In this document: positions 1 through 9,189 of the stretch, in pieces
How positions within the stretch are numbered: the first letter of the stretch is position 1
Layout: the number at the start of each line of letters is the position of its first letter
From: Streptomyces albofaciens JCM 4342
GTDB taxonomy: Bacteria; Actinomycetota; Actinomycetes; Streptomycetales; Streptomycetaceae
Direction of reading: 5' to 3'
Length of the DNA stretch: 64,000 bases
Assembly (NCBI RefSeq): GCF_008634025.1
Contig: NZ_PDCM01000002.1
Coordinates: 4,257,501-4,321,500, forward strand
Notes under the pieces: model-generated
Database searches by the model: none
Told to the model about the DNA's origin: nothing
What the model saw: only the letters and a program-made list of their open reading frames with translations
Position numbers and translations under genes: made by a program

Positions 1-23
1 ACCGACGTCCGGCCTCCGGCGTC

Positions 24-1241
24 CTACGCCGCCAGCTCCGCCGCGACCACCTCGGCGATCTGTGCCGCGTTCAGCGCCGCGCCCTTACGAAGATTGTCCC
101 CGCACACGAACAGCTCCAGCGCGCGGGGGTCGTCCAGCGCCCGCCGTACCCGCCCGACCCAGGTCGGATCCGTGCCCACCACGTCGGCGGGCGTGGGGAA
201 CTCGCCCCGCGCCGGATCGTCACAGACCACGACACCCGGCGCCGAGGCCAGGATCTCGTGCGCCCCGGCGACCGTGACCTCGTTCTCGAACCGGGCGTGC
301 ACGGTCAGCGAGTGCGTCGTGATCACCGGGACCCGTACGCAGGTGGCGGAGACCCGCAGCCCCGGCAGTCCCAGGATCTTCCGCGACTCGTCGCGGACCT
401 TCAGCTCCTCCGAGGACCAGCCGTCCTCCTTCAGGGACCCGGCCCACGGGACGACGTTCAGCGCGACCGGCGCCGGGAACGGCCCGAGCGTGTCGCCCAT
501 CGCCCGCCGTACGTCGCCGGGCGTGGTGCCCAGTTCCGTGCCCGAGACGGCGGCGAGCTGGGAGCGCAGCGTGTCCACGCCGTCCCTGCCCGCGCCCGAG
601 ACGGCCTGGTACGAGGAGACGATCAGCTCGCTGAGCCCGTACTCGGCGTGCAGCGCGCCCACCGCGACGATCATCGAGAGCGTGGTGCAGTTCGGGTTGG
701 CGACGATGCCGCGCGGGCGTACCCGGGCCGCGTGCGCGTTGACCTCGGGGACCACCAGCGGCACGTCCGGGTCCAGCCGGAACGCGGCGGAGTTGTCCAC
801 GACCACCACGCCCTTGGCGGCGACGATCGGCGCCCACTGCGCGGCGACCTCGTCCGGTACGTCGAACACCGCGACGTCGATACCGTCGAAGACCTCCTCG
901 TCCAGCGCGAGGACCTCGACCTCCTCGCCCCGCACGGTCAGCTTGCGGCCGACCGAGCTCGGGTGGGGGTCCCTGCTCGAACGCAGCCGAGAGCTCGGGT
1001 GGGGGTCCCCCCTGCTCGAACGCAGCTGAGAGCTCGGGTGGGGGTCCCCCCTGCTCGAACGCAGCTGAGAGCTCGGGGGAGACACCAGCCGGATCTCGCC
1101 CCAGATGTCGGCCCGCTCGGAGAGGATGCCGAGCAGTACCGAGCCGACCGCGCCGGTGGCGCCGACGACGGCCAGATGCGGCTTACGGGCCGCGCGGTCA
1201 CCCGCGCGGCCCGTAGCCGTACCCGAGAAGGGGGTCGTCAT
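24..1241 (-). CDS. asd: Aspartate-semialdehyde dehydrogenase with in-frame repeat insertion
   Basis: This cytoplasmic enzyme reduces aspartyl phosphate to aspartate semialdehyde with NADPH, the branch point to Lys, Met, Thr and diaminopimelate. An N-terminal Rossmann motif GATGAVGS lies at about residues 27-34 and the catalytic cysteine is in NPNCTT (Cys185). The later [10 protein letters not shown] and [10 protein letters not shown] stretches are also family-like. The protein is 405 aa; about 42 residues (55-96) between the Rossmann strands are a tandem repeat of [17 protein letters not shown] units that the family lacks, so the core is of normal length. The start ATG overlaps the lysC stop by 4 bp (ATGA), which implies one transcript and translational coupling. 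The flanking domain reads intact, so I infer the enzyme is functional. Confidence 0.95.
   Translation of the reverse strand: MTTPFSGTATGRAGDRAARKPHLAVVGATGAVGSVLLGILSERADIWGEIRLVSPPSSQLRSSRGDPHPSSQLRSSRGDPHPSSRLRSSRDPHPSSVGRKLTVRGEEVEVLALDEEVFDGIDVAVFDVPDEVAAQWAPIVAAKGVVVVDNSAAFRLDPDVPLVVPEVNAHAARVRPRGIVANPNCTTLSMIVAVGALHAEYGLSELIVSSYQAVSGAGRDGVDTLRSQLAAVSGTELGTTPGDVRRAMGDTLGPFPAPVALNVVPWAGSLKEDGWSSEELKVRDESRKILGLPGLRVSATCVRVPVITTHSLTVHARFENEVTVAGAHEILASAPGVVVCDDPARGEFPTPADVVGTDPTWVGRVRRALDDPRALELFVCGDNLRKGAALNAAQIAEVVAAELAA
955..1080. repeat. 39-bp tandem repeat inside asd
   Basis: Three and a third copies of a 39-bp unit beginning GAGCTCGGGTGGGGGTCC lie head to tail: 955-990 (36 bp, three bases short), 991-1029, 1030-1068 and a partial copy 1069-1080. 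Copies 2 and 3 are nearly identical. Each full copy contains the palindrome GGGGGTCCCCC. All copy lengths are multiples of three, so the asd frame stays open. Confidence 0.9.
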
Positions 1242-2509
1242 CGACCGGTGCCGCCGTACACCACGGCCTCGTCGCTCTCGCTGTCGAGACCGAAGGCGCT
1301 GTGCACGGCCTGCACGGCTTCCTTGACGTCGTCGGCACGGGTGACCACCGAGATACGGATCTCGGAGGTCGAGATCAGCTCGATGTTCACGCCCGCGTTG
1401 GACAGCGCCTCGAAGAAGGTCGCCGTCACCCCGGGGTTGGTCTTCATACCGGCGCCGACCAGCGAGATCTTGGCGATCTGGTCGTCGTAGCGCAGCGAGT
1501 CGAAGCCGACCGAGGCCTTGGTCTTCTCCAGCGCCGCGACGGCCTTGCGGCCCTCGTCCTTCGGCAGGGTGAAGGAGATGTCGGTCAGACCCGTCGAGGC
1601 GGCCGACACGTTCTGTACGACCATGTCGATGTTGACCTCGGAGTCCGCGATGGCGCGGAAGATCGTCGCGGCCTCACCCGGCTTGTCCGGCACGCCGACG
1701 ACCGTGACCTTCGCCTCGGAGGTGTCGTGCGCGACGCCCGAGATGATCGCCTGCTCCATGGGCTGGTCCCCTTGCGGTTCGTTGCTGACCCAGGTGCCGC
1801 GCAGTCCGGAGAAGGACGAGCGGACGTGGATCGGGATGTTGTAACGGCGGGCGTACTCGACGCAGCGGTGCAGCAGCACCTTGGAACCGGAGCTGGCCAG
1901 CTCCAGCATGTCCTCGAACGAGATCCAGTCGATCTTCCGGGCCTTCTTCACGACCCGGGGGTCGGCGGTGAAGACGCCGTCCACATCGGTGTAGATCTCG
2001 CAGACATCCGCGTCCAGCGCCGCGGCCAGCGCGACGGCGGTGGTGTCCGAGCCGCCCCGCCCCAGCGTGGTGATGTCCTTCTTGTCCTGGGAGACGCCCT
2101 GGAAGCCGGCGACGATGGCGATGTTGCCCTCGTCCACGGACGTCTTGATGCGGCCCGGGGTGACATCGATGATCCGCGCCTTGTTGTGCACGGAGTCGGT
2201 GATCACACCGGCCTGGCTCCCGGTGAAGGACTGCGCCTCGTGACCGAGGTTTTTGATCGCCATCGCCAGCAAGGCCATGGAGATCCGCTCTCCGGCGGTC
2301 AGCAGCATGTCGAACTCGCGCCCCGACGGCATCGGGGACACTTCCTGCGCGAGATCGATCAGCTCGTCCGTCGTGTCGCCCATCGCGGAGACCACCACAA
2401 CCACCTGGTTGCCGTTCTTCTTGGCCTCGACGATTCGCTTGGCGACGCGCTTGATGCCCTCGGCATCCGCAACGGATGAGCCGCCGTACTTCTGCACGAC
2501 AAGGCCCAC
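1238..2509 (-). CDS. lysC: Aspartate kinase (aspartokinase)
   Basis: It phosphorylates aspartate, the first step of the aspartate-family pathway, and hands its product to Asd encoded just downstream. The N-terminus [12 protein letters not shown] is the amino-acid-kinase signature; the catalytic domain runs to about residue 250 and two ACT regulatory domains (around [17 protein letters not shown] and [13 protein letters not shown]) follow. At 423 aa it has the usual length for actinobacteria. I chose GTG at 2509 because GAGGAG lies just upstream and the protein then starts [10 protein letters not shown] like its homologues; an upstream ATG would add a non-homologous tail. In the family, internal translation can yield a beta subunit and Thr/Lys feedback is usual; neither can be read from sequence alone. 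Confidence 0.95.
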   Translation of the reverse strand: MGLVVQKYGGSSVADAEGIKRVAKRIVEAKKNGNQVVVVVSAMGDTTDELIDLAQEVSPMPSGREFDMLLTAGERISMALLAMAIKNLGHEAQSFTGSQAGVITDSVHNKARIIDVTPGRIKTSVDEGNIAIVAGFQGVSQDKKDITTLGRGGSDTTAVALAAALDADVCEIYTDVDGVFTADPRVVKKARKIDWISFEDMLELASSGSKVLLHRCVEYARRYNIPIHVRSSFSGLRGTWVSNEPQGDQPMEQAIISGVAHDTSEAKVTVVGVPDKPGEAATIFRAIADSEVNIDMVVQNVSAASTGLTDISFTLPKDEGRKAVAALEKTKASVGFDSLRYDDQIAKISLVGAGMKTNPGVTATFFEALSNAGVNIELISTSEIRISVVTRADDVKEAVQAVHSAFGLDSESDEAVVYGGTGR

Positions 2510-2767
2510 GTGCGCTCCTCGCAACTGTCTCTTCGGGAGTTTCCTCCCGGACCCCCTGACACGGGGGTACTGCGGTCGGCTCAGTCTAACGAGCAGGCGG
2601 AATCCGCCTCGCCAATACCACATGGTGAGACATCTGGCTCACGTCACGCGTTGTCGTGGACCGGCGTGGGCGCACCGTTGCACCCGCTCGGCCAGCACAT
2701 GCCCGCTTCTCCCGGGGGCACACGGAAAGGTAAGCCAGGTCACACCGGGGTGCGGCCGTACGGAACC

Positions 2768-2893
2768 GGGGCGCGACCGTACGAGACCGTGGCGGCGGCC
2801 GAACGGAATCGAGGCGCGACCGTACGGGGCCGTGGCGGCGGCCATACGGAATCGAGGCGCGACCGTACGAGACCGTGGCGGCGGCCGTCGTAC
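2768..2893. repeat. 43-bp tandem repeat upstream of lysC
   Basis: Nearly three copies of a 43-bp unit start at 2768, 2811 and 2854. Each contains GCGCGACCGTACG and GTGGCGGCGGCC. The array lies in the intergenic stretch 2510-2998, where I see no gene; apart from the repeats it holds only the presumed lysC promoter region. Confidence 0.85.
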
Positions 2894-2925
2894 GGGTGGG
2901 CCGCGTCAAAGGATCGCGTACCCGC

Positions 2926-3000
2926 CCACCGGGCCGTCTCACACCTCGCGCGACTCCCACCGGGCCGTCTCACACCTCGCGCGACTCCCACCGGCCGTCT
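2926..3000. repeat. 31-bp tandem repeat at the DUF5063 gene end
   Basis: Two full copies and a partial copy of a 31-bp unit beginning CCACCGGGCCGTCTCACA start at 2926, 2957 and 2988. The third copy is degraded and supplies the stop codon of the neighbouring minus-strand gene (2999-3001), so the array has grown right up to a coding end. There are no unique spacers, so it is not a CRISPR. Confidence 0.85.
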
Positions 3001-3664
3001 ACACCCGGCGCAGCCCCAGCGGCCCGGCGATCTCCGCCGCCATGACCTTGCCGGCCTCCTCGGCCAGCCGTTCCTCGTCGCCGTCCACCGCGCCGCTGTC
3101 CGTGTCCAGGCCGTCCAGCGCGTCCAGCGGCTGGTCGAGGCGGACGTGGGCCACCAGCGACTGCAACGCGCGCAGGGCCGCGCTCGCCGTCGGCCCCCAG
3201 TTCGACAGGTACGAGAACTGCCACCACCACAGCGCCTCGCTGATCCGGCCCGCGCGGTAGTGCGCCAGTCCGTGCCGCAGGTCCGTGATGATGTCCGCGA
3301 GGTCGTCCGAGATCCGGGAGGCGACGGGCTCGCTGCGCGGTACGTACGGGTCGAAGACCTCGGAGTACACGTCGACCGGGTCCAGCAGCCGGGCGAAGCG
3401 CTCCCGCAGCTCGTCCACGTCCGGTTCCGGGCCGACGTCGGGCTCGTACCGCTCGTCCGGCACGATGTCCTCGTGCGCCCCCAGCCGGCCGCCGGTCAGC
3501 AGCAGCTGGGAGATCTCCAGCAGCAGAAACGGCACAGCGCTGTCCGGCTCGTCCCCCTTGGCCACCTCGGTGACCGCGACGATGAAGCTTTCGATCGAGT
3601 CGGAGATCTGTACGGCGAAATCGTCCGGGTTCTGCGTCGCGTCGTGCAGCGTGGCATCAGACAT
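2999..3664 (-). CDS. DUF5063 domain protein
   Basis: This 221-residue acidic protein is conserved in Streptomyces next to recR and belongs to DUF5063; its biochemical role is unknown. It is predicted to be all-helical and soluble, with no signal peptide or membrane segment. Recognisable stretches are [22 protein letters not shown] and [16 protein letters not shown] chose ATG at 3664 because GGGAGGAG lies at the correct spacing upstream. Its start overlaps the recR stop by 8 bp, so it is probably translated with recR, and a link to recombinational repair is possible by context only. The stop codon sits in a 31-bp tandem array. Confidence 0.8.
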   Translation of the reverse strand: MSDATLHDATQNPDDFAVQISDSIESFIVAVTEVAKGDEPDSAVPFLLLEISQLLLTGGRLGAHEDIVPDERYEPDVGPEPDVDELRERFARLLDPVDVYSEVFDPYVPRSEPVASRISDDLADIITDLRHGLAHYRAGRISEALWWWQFSYLSNWGPTASAALRALQSLVAHVRLDQPLDALDGLDTDSGAVDGDEERLAEEAGKVMAAEIAGPLGLRRV

Positions 3665-4256
3665 CGAGAAGTCTCCTCCCTTCGAAGGCCCGCCCGAGCG
3701 TGACCTCGTCGGCATACTCCAGATCGCCCCCGACGGGCAGTCCGCTGGCCAGCCGCGTCACCCGAAGGCCCATCGGCTTGACCATGCGCGCGAGGTACGT
3801 GGCCGTCGCCTCGCCCTCCAGATTCGGGTCGGTGGCCAGGATCAGCTCGGTGATCGTGCCGTCCGCGAGCCTGGCCAGGAGTTCCCGTATCCGCAGATCG
3901 TCGGGGCCCACGCCCTCGATCGGGCTGATCGCCCCGCCGAGCACGTGGTAACGGCCGCGGAACTCGCGGGTCCGCTCGATCGCCACGACGTCCTTGGGCT
4001 CCTCCACGACGCAGATGACCGCCGGGTCGCGGCGGGGGTCCAGGCAGACCCGGCACTGCTCGTCCTGCGCGACGTTGCCGCACACACTGCAGAACCGCAC
4101 CTTCGCCTTGACCTCCATCAACGCGTTCGCGAGCCGGCGGACGTCGGTCGGCTCGGCCTGAAGAATGTGGAAGGCGATCCGCTGCGCGCTCTTGGGACCG
4201 ACGCCGGGCAGCCTGCCCAGCTCGTCGATCAGGTCCTGGACCACGCCTTCATACAC
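3657..4256 (-). CDS. recR: Recombination mediator protein RecR
   Basis: RecR works with RecF and RecO to load RecA at single-stranded gaps. The 199-aa protein begins [20 protein letters not shown], which contains the helix-hairpin-helix. It has a four-cysteine zinc finger (CSVCG and CRVC, about residues 57-72) and a Toprim domain beginning near [13 protein letters not shown]. Length and motif order are exactly those of the family. It lies downstream of ybaB and dnaX, the classical dnaX-ybaB-recR order of bacteria, and overlaps the following DUF5063 gene by 8 bp. Confidence 0.96.
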   Translation of the reverse strand: MYEGVVQDLIDELGRLPGVGPKSAQRIAFHILQAEPTDVRRLANALMEVKAKVRFCSVCGNVAQDEQCRVCLDPRRDPAVICVVEEPKDVVAIERTREFRGRYHVLGGAISPIEGVGPDDLRIRELLARLADGTITELILATDPNLEGEATATYLARMVKPMGLRVTRLASGLPVGGDLEYADEVTLGRAFEGRRLLDV

Positions 4257-4354
4257 GGAACGTCTTCTCTCTCTTCTGCCGTGCTGCGTACGCTAGTTGG
4301 CTGCTCCCCGGAAAGGGAGCCCTGTGGGGCCCCGTCCGCGGAACCTTTTCGTCT

Positions 4355-4438
4355 GGCCCGTCCCGGTGTCGGGACGGGCCAGGGGGCCGCGGCCGAGGCC
4401 GATGTCGGGACGGGCCAGGGAGCCGCGGCCGAGGCCGG
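4355..4438. repeat. Hairpin and 36-bp direct repeat between ybaB and recR
   Basis: A perfect 10-bp stem (GGCCCGTCCC / GGGACGGGCC, loop GGTGTC) occupies 4355-4380. A 36-bp unit starting TGTCGGGACGGGCC is repeated at 4367 and 4403. It lies in the 194-bp gap between two co-directional genes. The hairpin could trim or partly terminate the transcript, but no U-run follows it on either strand. Confidence 0.7.
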
Positions 4439-4450
4439 CGGCCGGACGGC

Positions 4451-4807
4451 TCAGAAGGGGAGGCCGGGAATGCCGCCGCCGCCCAGGCCCTGGGCGAGCG
4501 GGCCGAGCTTCTGCTGCTGGAGCTGCTGGGCGCTGGCATTGGCGTCCCGTACGGCGGCCAGCACGAGGTCCGCGAGGGTCTCGGCGTTCTCCTCCGCGCT
4601 GCCCGCCTCGGGGTCCACCGCCTTGGGGTCGATGACCAGGCCCTGGAGCTCGCCGGAGCCGTTCACGGTCGCCTTGACCAGACCGCCTCCCGCCGAGCCC
4701 TCGACGGGGGTTTCGGCCAGCTCCTGCTGGGCCGCCGCGAGATCCTGCTGCATCTTCTGGGCCTGCTGGAGCAGCTGCTGCATGTTGGGCTGACCACCGG
4801 GGATCAC
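4451..4807 (-). CDS. YbaB/EbfC family nucleoid-associated protein
   Basis: A 118-residue DNA-binding protein of the YbaB/EbfC family, which dimerises and coats the nucleoid. The Gln-rich N-terminus [16 protein letters not shown] and the strand [17 protein letters not shown] are diagnostic. GTG at 4807 gives the usual actinobacterial start [10 protein letters not shown] and has GGAG upstream. It is the middle member of dnaX-ybaB-recR; here an insertion sequence separates it from dnaX, so it may now depend on a promoter in 4808-4972 or on read-through from the element. Confidence 0.92.
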   Translation of the reverse strand: MIPGGQPNMQQLLQQAQKMQQDLAAAQQELAETPVEGSAGGGLVKATVNGSGELQGLVIDPKAVDPEAGSAEENAETLADLVLAAVRDANASAQQLQQQKLGPLAQGLGGGGIPGLPF

Positions 4808-4972
4808 TACGTGACTCCTGCCGTACGACAACGATTGGTGCGGTAGCCCGAGCCTACGTGCTCGAACGGCGCTACGCCCTACGCCGTACGGAGGAGCACG
4901 GCGGCACGGGCGGCCCGCGCGCCACCGGGGGCCGGCACGTCCCGGTAGCCGCCCTCCGCCCGCCCGCGGTCA

Positions 4973-6090
4973 GAGGGCGTTTTCTCCCAACGTTTCGTCT
5001 CGATGTGCCGCGTTGGCGAGGTTTCATAGTCCTCGCCAGGTTGGTGTGGTTTCTCTGGTGAGGCGTCGCGTCATGAGGGCGATCATCGCGATGTAGATCA
5101 TGGCCGTGGAGCGGGCCGGGAGGGCTTCGTAGTCGCGGGCCAGGCGGCGGTTCAGCATCAGCCATCCCAGGGTGCGCTCCACGCACCACCTGCGCGGTTG
5201 CACGGTGAAGCCGCGGGCTGCGCCGGGGGTGCGGCGGACGATTTCGAGGTCGATGCCGAGGCGGGCGGCGCGGTCGACAAGGTATTCGCGGTAGCCGCGG
5301 TCGGCCCAGCCCTTGCGGATGGTGGGGTGGGCGGCGGCGATCCGGTTGAGCAGGGTCTCGCCGGCGGTGGAGTCCTGGATGCTCGCGGCGGTGACCAGGA
5401 CGGCCAGCAGCAGGCCGGTCGTGTCGATCACGACGCTCCGCTTGCGGCCCACGATCTTCTTGCCGACGTCGGCGCCCTGGCCGGCCGCGGGGACGTTGGC
5501 GGAGGTCTTGATGCTCTGGGCGTCGATCACCATCGCGGTCGGCTCCGGCGTGCGGCCTTCGTCCTCGCGGACGCGGCGCCGCAGCAGGGCGTTGAGCTGC
5601 TCGAAGACGCCGGCCTGCTCCCAGCGGGCAAAGTACTGGTAGACCGTGTTCCAATGTGGATAGTCGTGCGGCAGGTAGCGCCAGGGGATGCCGGTGCGGG
5701 CCACGTAGAGCACCGCGTCCAGGAGATCGCGCAGGTCATGGCGGGGCGGGTGGCCGATGTTGAGGCCCCGGCGGACGATTTCCTCCCGCCAGTTGGTCAG
5801 CAGCGGTTCGACCAGGGCCCAGCGGGCATCTGACAGGTCACTGGGATAGCGGCGACGCGCGCTCATGCCTCCGGAGTAGCCGAGGACCGGGGCGCCGGTC
5901 AGGGTGTGGGCCGGACGGGCAGGGGCATTCGAACCCAACCGGCGCACTTTGCGACGAAACAGGAGCAGGCGGCGCGCAACAACCGGATCTCCGCCTCATT
6001 TGCCACGCGAGTGACACACGCCGCACTCACCTCCCCTATCACTCATCAGAATTCATCGTAGAAACCTGCAAAAGGCGGCAAAACGCCCTC
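4973..6090 (-). mobile_element. IS5-family insertion sequence with terminal repeats and 3-bp target duplication
   Basis: The ends are defined by an 11-bp perfect inverted repeat GAGGGCGTTTT at 4973 and, reversed, ending at 6090. It is flanked by the direct duplication TCA at 4970-4972 and 6091-6093. A TNA duplication is what IS5-family elements of the IS1031 group make. The transposase fills 5024-5866. The 5867-6090 stretch is non-coding and noticeably less GC-rich. A second, imperfect inner inverted repeat with core GTTTCGTC lies at 4992-4999 and 5953-5960 and might be a transposase-binding site or older ends. The right-hand TCA is also the dnaX stop codon. Confidence 0.8.
5024..5866 (-). 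CDS. IS5-family transposase
   Basis: A 280-aa DDE transposase. It opens with the DUF4096-like N-terminal domain (RRYPSDLSDARWALVEPLL, then GIPWRYLPHDYPHWNTVYQYF), followed by a DDE core: first Asp in VIDAQSIKT, second in WADRGYREYLV, Glu in CVERTLGWLMLNRRLARDYE. The RRxVxRTxGW-type segment and length fit IS5. The ATG at 5866 follows GGAGG; an upstream in-frame ATG at 5947 has no ribosome site. The frame is intact with all three acidic residues, so the element may still be mobile. Confidence 0.92.
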   Translation of the reverse strand: MSARRRYPSDLSDARWALVEPLLTNWREEIVRRGLNIGHPPRHDLRDLLDAVLYVARTGIPWRYLPHDYPHWNTVYQYFARWEQAGVFEQLNALLRRRVREDEGRTPEPTAMVIDAQSIKTSANVPAAGQGADVGKKIVGRKRSVVIDTTGLLLAVLVTAASIQDSTAGETLLNRIAAAHPTIRKGWADRGYREYLVDRAARLGIDLEIVRRTPGAARGFTVQPRRWCVERTLGWLMLNRRLARDYEALPARSTAMIYIAMIALMTRRLTRETTPTWRGL

Positions 6091-8775
6091 TCAGTACTCG
6101 TTGTTGAACTCCTCGACCACCGTCGCGCCCAGCTCGCGGACGATCAGGTCGTGTCCGCTCAGTGCGGAGTCGACGAGGTCGGGGTCGTCCTCGGCCGGCA
6201 TGTCGTCCTCTATCGACACCGGCGCGGGCTCCGGCTCGCGATACCCGGCCTCCGGACCGGCACCGCCCGCAGCACCGCCGCCGGACCCGTACGACCCGCC
6301 GGAACCGCCGTTGCCGCCGCCACCAGCCGTGCCGACGCCGCCGGACCCGTAACCGCCGCCTCCGGCCGGGGCCCCCGCCGGCGCGACCGCCTGCCGCGCC
6401 ATCTGCGCGCCCTGGCCGCCGCCCGTTGCACCACCCGCGTCGTACCCGGAACCGCCGTCGTATCCGCCGGACGGGCCACCCGACCCGCCCTGGCCGCCGC
6501 CCTGCGCGGGCGCGCCCGAGGGGCCACCGCCGAAGCCGCCGCCCTGCGGCGCGCCTCCGCCGTAACCCCCTCCGCCACCGCCACCGCCGGGCGGGTTGGT
6601 GCCCCCGGAGGGATCGACGATCGCCTCTACCCTCCACTGCACGTTGAACTTCTCGGCCAGCGCCTGCCGCAGCACGTCCTCGCTGCCGCCGTTGGCGAAG
6701 CTGTCGCGGGCACCGGCGTTCGGGAAGCCGATCTGCAACGTCGTGCCGTCGAACCCGGCGACCTGCGCGTTCTGGCTGAGCAGAATCCAGGTGAAGCGGC
6801 GCCGCCCCTTCACGGCCTCCAGAATCTCCGGCCACAGCTGCCGCACCTGCGCGGCCCCCTGCGCCATGCTGCCGCCGCCCTGCGGGGCCTGCTGTCCGTA
6901 CGGGGACGGCTGACCGTGCTGTACGGGTACGGACTGGCCCGGCGCGGCCGGAGCGCCGCCCCCACCCGGACCGCCCTGCCCCGGCGCGGCAGCCGTGGGC
7001 CACCCACCAGGCTGCCGCCCAGCGGACGCGCCACCGGCCGCCTGCTGCCCAGGCCAGGCACCAGGCTGTCGCTGCCCACCACCAGCGCCACCACCGGCAC
7101 CGGCACCAGCACCACCGCCGACGCCGGCACTCTGCCCAGCCCCCTGGCCACCTCCAGCCACAGGCCAAGCCCCGGGCGCGGCTCCGGGCGCGGCCCCGGG
7201 CGCAGCCCCGGGCGCGGCCCCGGGCGCGGCCCCACCACCAGGCGCACCAGCAGCCGCAGCCCCTCCCCCAGAGGCAGCCTGTTCACCGGGCACACCGGTC
7301 CCACCGGGCGCCACCGGTCCCGCTCCCGCAGGCTGAACATCTGCCGGGGGCTCCGAAGCCCCCACGGATGTCGGCGCGGGCGCTGGGGCGGGAGGGGACG
7401 CGGGGGCGGAAGCAGGAGGAGCGGAAGCGGACGCGGGGGCACTCCCGCCACCCATCCCCCGCACCGCGGCCCGTGCCGCGGCCGGACCGGACGGCCCTGC
7501 GGGCGGGCCCGCGGGAGGCGGGGCGACGGCATGGCCGCCGGGCCCTGGTGCGTACTCGACCGCGGGGCCGCCGACGCCCGTCGACACCGCGCCACCGAGG
7601 TTCAGCCCGGCCGTGCTCGCCCCGCGCTCCAGGCGGTCGAGGCGTGCCTGGACCGAGCGCTCGTCGTCGTACGCGGCGGGCAGCAGCACGCGCGCGCAGA
7701 TCAGCTCCAGCTGCAGCCGCGGCGAGGTCGCCCCACGCATCTCCGTCAATCCGACATTGACCAGGTCCGCGGCCCGCGCCAGCTCCGCGCCCCCGAACAC
7801 CGACGCCTGGGCCTGCATCCGCTCGACCACATCGGCGGGCGAGTCGATCAGACCCTTCTCCGCCGCGTCCGGCACCGCCGCCAGGATCACCAGGTCACGC
7901 AGCCGCTCCAGCAGGTCGGCCACGAACCGCCGGGGGTCGTTGCCGCCCTCGATGACGCGGTCCACGACCTCGAAGGCCGCCGCCCCGTCGCCCGCGGCGA
8001 ACGCCTCCACGATCGAGTCCAGCAGCGACCCGTCGGTGTACCCGAGCAGGGCCGCGGCCATGGCATATGTCACACCGGCATCGCCCGCGCCGGCGAGCAG
8101 CTGGTCCATCACCGACATCGAGTCACGCACGGACCCGGCCCCGGCCCGTACGACGAGCGGCAGCACGCCCTCCTCCACGGGGATGTCCTCCTGCGCGCAC
8201 ACCTCACCCAGGTAGTCACGCAGCGTCCCCGGCGGCACCAGCCGGAACGGATAGTGGTGCGTACGCGACCGGATCGTCCCGATGACCTTCTCGGGCTCGG
8301 TCGTCGCGAAAATGAACTTCAGATGCTCCGGCGGCTCCTCGACCACCTTCAGCAGCGCGTTGAAGCCCGCCGACGTGACCATGTGGGCCTCGTCGATGAT
8401 GTAGATCTTGTACCGGCTGCTGGCCGGCCCGAAGAACGCCTTCTCCCGCAGCTCACGCGCGTCGTCGACACCACCGTGCGAAGCGGCGTCGATCTCGATG
8501 ACGTCGATGCTCCCCCGCCCGTTCCTGGCGAGGTCCACACACGACTGGCACTCCCCGCACGGATCGGGAGTGGGACCTTTCTCACAGTTCAGACAGCGCG
8601 CCAGGATGCGCGCACTGGTCGTCTTGCCGCAGCCACGCGGCCCACTGAACAGATACGCGTGGTTGACCCTGTTGTTGCGCAGGGCCTGCTGCAGCGGATC
8701 GGTCACGTGCTCTTGCCCGATGACCTGAGCAAAGGTCTCGGGGCGGTAGCGGCGGTACAGCGCGAGGGACGACAC
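6091..8775 (-). CDS. dnaX: DNA polymerase III subunits gamma/tau
   Basis: It is the clamp-loader ATPase that couples the two core polymerases. Walker A GPRGCGKTT is at residues 45-53, a four-cysteine zinc module (CLNCE, CGECQSC) at about 60-77, Walker B is IIDEAHM, and a sensor region surrounds FATTEPEKV. GTG at 8775 gives the family start VSSLALYRRYRPETF. At 894 aa it is long because two Gly/Pro/Ala/Gln-rich regions (about residues 390-610 and 690-860) surround the small tau-specific domain (QLWPEILEAVKGRRRFTW). One contains GAAP repeated several times. The stop TGA at 6091-6093 coincides with the target duplication of the adjacent IS element, so the frame escaped damage. Confidence 0.96.
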   Translation of the reverse strand: MSSLALYRRYRPETFAQVIGQEHVTDPLQQALRNNRVNHAYLFSGPRGCGKTTSARILARCLNCEKGPTPDPCGECQSCVDLARNGRGSIDVIEIDAASHGGVDDARELREKAFFGPASSRYKIYIIDEAHMVTSAGFNALLKVVEEPPEHLKFIFATTEPEKVIGTIRSRTHHYPFRLVPPGTLRDYLGEVCAQEDIPVEEGVLPLVVRAGAGSVRDSMSVMDQLLAGAGDAGVTYAMAAALLGYTDGSLLDSIVEAFAAGDGAAAFEVVDRVIEGGNDPRRFVADLLERLRDLVILAAVPDAAEKGLIDSPADVVERMQAQASVFGGAELARAADLVNVGLTEMRGATSPRLQLELICARVLLPAAYDDERSVQARLDRLERGASTAGLNLGGAVSTGVGGPAVEYAPGPGGHAVAPPPAGPPAGPSGPAAARAAVRGMGGGSAPASASAPPASAPASPPAPAPAPTSVGASEPPADVQPAGAGPVAPGGTGVPGEQAASGGGAAAAGAPGGGAAPGAAPGAAPGAAPGAAPGAWPVAGGGQGAGQSAGVGGGAGAGAGGGAGGGQRQPGAWPGQQAAGGASAGRQPGGWPTAAAPGQGGPGGGGAPAAPGQSVPVQHGQPSPYGQQAPQGGGSMAQGAAQVRQLWPEILEAVKGRRRFTWILLSQNAQVAGFDGTTLQIGFPNAGARDSFANGGSEDVLRQALAEKFNVQWRVEAIVDPSGGTNPPGGGGGGGGYGGGAPQGGGFGGGPSGAPAQGGGQGGSGGPSGGYDGGSGYDAGGATGGGQGAQMARQAVAPAGAPAGGGGYGSGGVGTAGGGGNGGSGGSYGSGGGAAGGAGPEAGYREPEPAPVSIEDDMPAEDDPDLVDSALSGHDLIVRELGATVVEEFNNEY

Positions 8776-8837
8776 GCATACGACGATATCGGCCCCCACC
8801 GACAACCGGGCCGCCCCCGACCTCCGGAACGCAAACG

Positions 8838-8930
8838 CCCCCCACGCACCCGCCAGAGCTCACTTACCCTTGCTGCCTTCCGGCCCTGGGGGAGTTCGGT
8901 GAGATAGCGCCACGTGAGGGGCTGCGCCCA
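8838..8930 (-). ncRNA. ffs: Bacterial small SRP RNA (4.5S/scr)
   Basis: Read on the minus strand, the segment has the universally conserved apical loop GGAAGGCAGCAAGGG of the SRP RNA, enclosed by long complementary arms: CCCCTCACG near the 5' end pairs with GCGTGGGG at the 3' end. It binds Ffh and targets nascent membrane proteins. In Streptomyces the scr gene is known to lie just upstream of dnaX, as here. Exact ends are estimated from base pairing. Confidence 0.9.
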
Positions 8931-9046
8931 ACCCTAGCGGATCCCACCCCCAACCCACGACCCCGCCCCACCCCAAGATCCACCCGCACCCCCTCCCCCG
9001 GGTCCATGTTCGCGAGCACCCCTCAACGTCTTGTATTGTTTGCGGC

Positions 9047-9134
9047 GGAGGATTCGCCTAGTGGCCTAGGGCGCACGCTTGGAAAGCGTGTTGGGGGCAA
9101 CCCCTCACGAGTTCGAATCTCGTATCCTCCGCCA
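9047..9134 (+). tRNA. tRNA-Ser(GGA)
   Basis: The sequence folds as a class II tRNA: acceptor GGAGGAT pairs with ATCCTCC, the anticodon stem is CACGC/GCGTG around loop TTGGAAA with anticodon GGA, and there is a long variable arm and a T-loop TTCGAAT. The 3' GCCA is encoded (9131-9134). It reads UCC and UCU. Confidence 0.97.
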
Positions 9135-9155
9135 GTGCCTCACCGGGCACTACGT

Positions 9156-9189
9156 CGAAGGCCCCTACCGTCCGCGGTGGGGGCCTTCG
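9156..9189. terminator. Terminator after tRNA-Ser(GGA)
   Basis: A hairpin with stem CGAAGGCCCC / GGGGCCTTCG and a GC-rich loop lies 22 bp after the tRNA. It has no long U-run, as is common for Streptomyces terminators. Confidence 0.7.

Noticed and set aside
2926..3000. CRISPR-like repeat
   Set aside because: The units adjoin without spacers and no cas gene is near; it is a simple tandem array.
5838..6026. Small ORF within the right part of the IS
   Set aside because: It overlaps the transposase start, has no ribosome site and no similarity that I recognise.
6151..8907. Very long open frame on the plus strand opposite dnaX
   Set aside because: It is an antisense shadow caused by the GC bias and repeats of dnaX; it has no family motif, while the minus strand has every gamma/tau motif.
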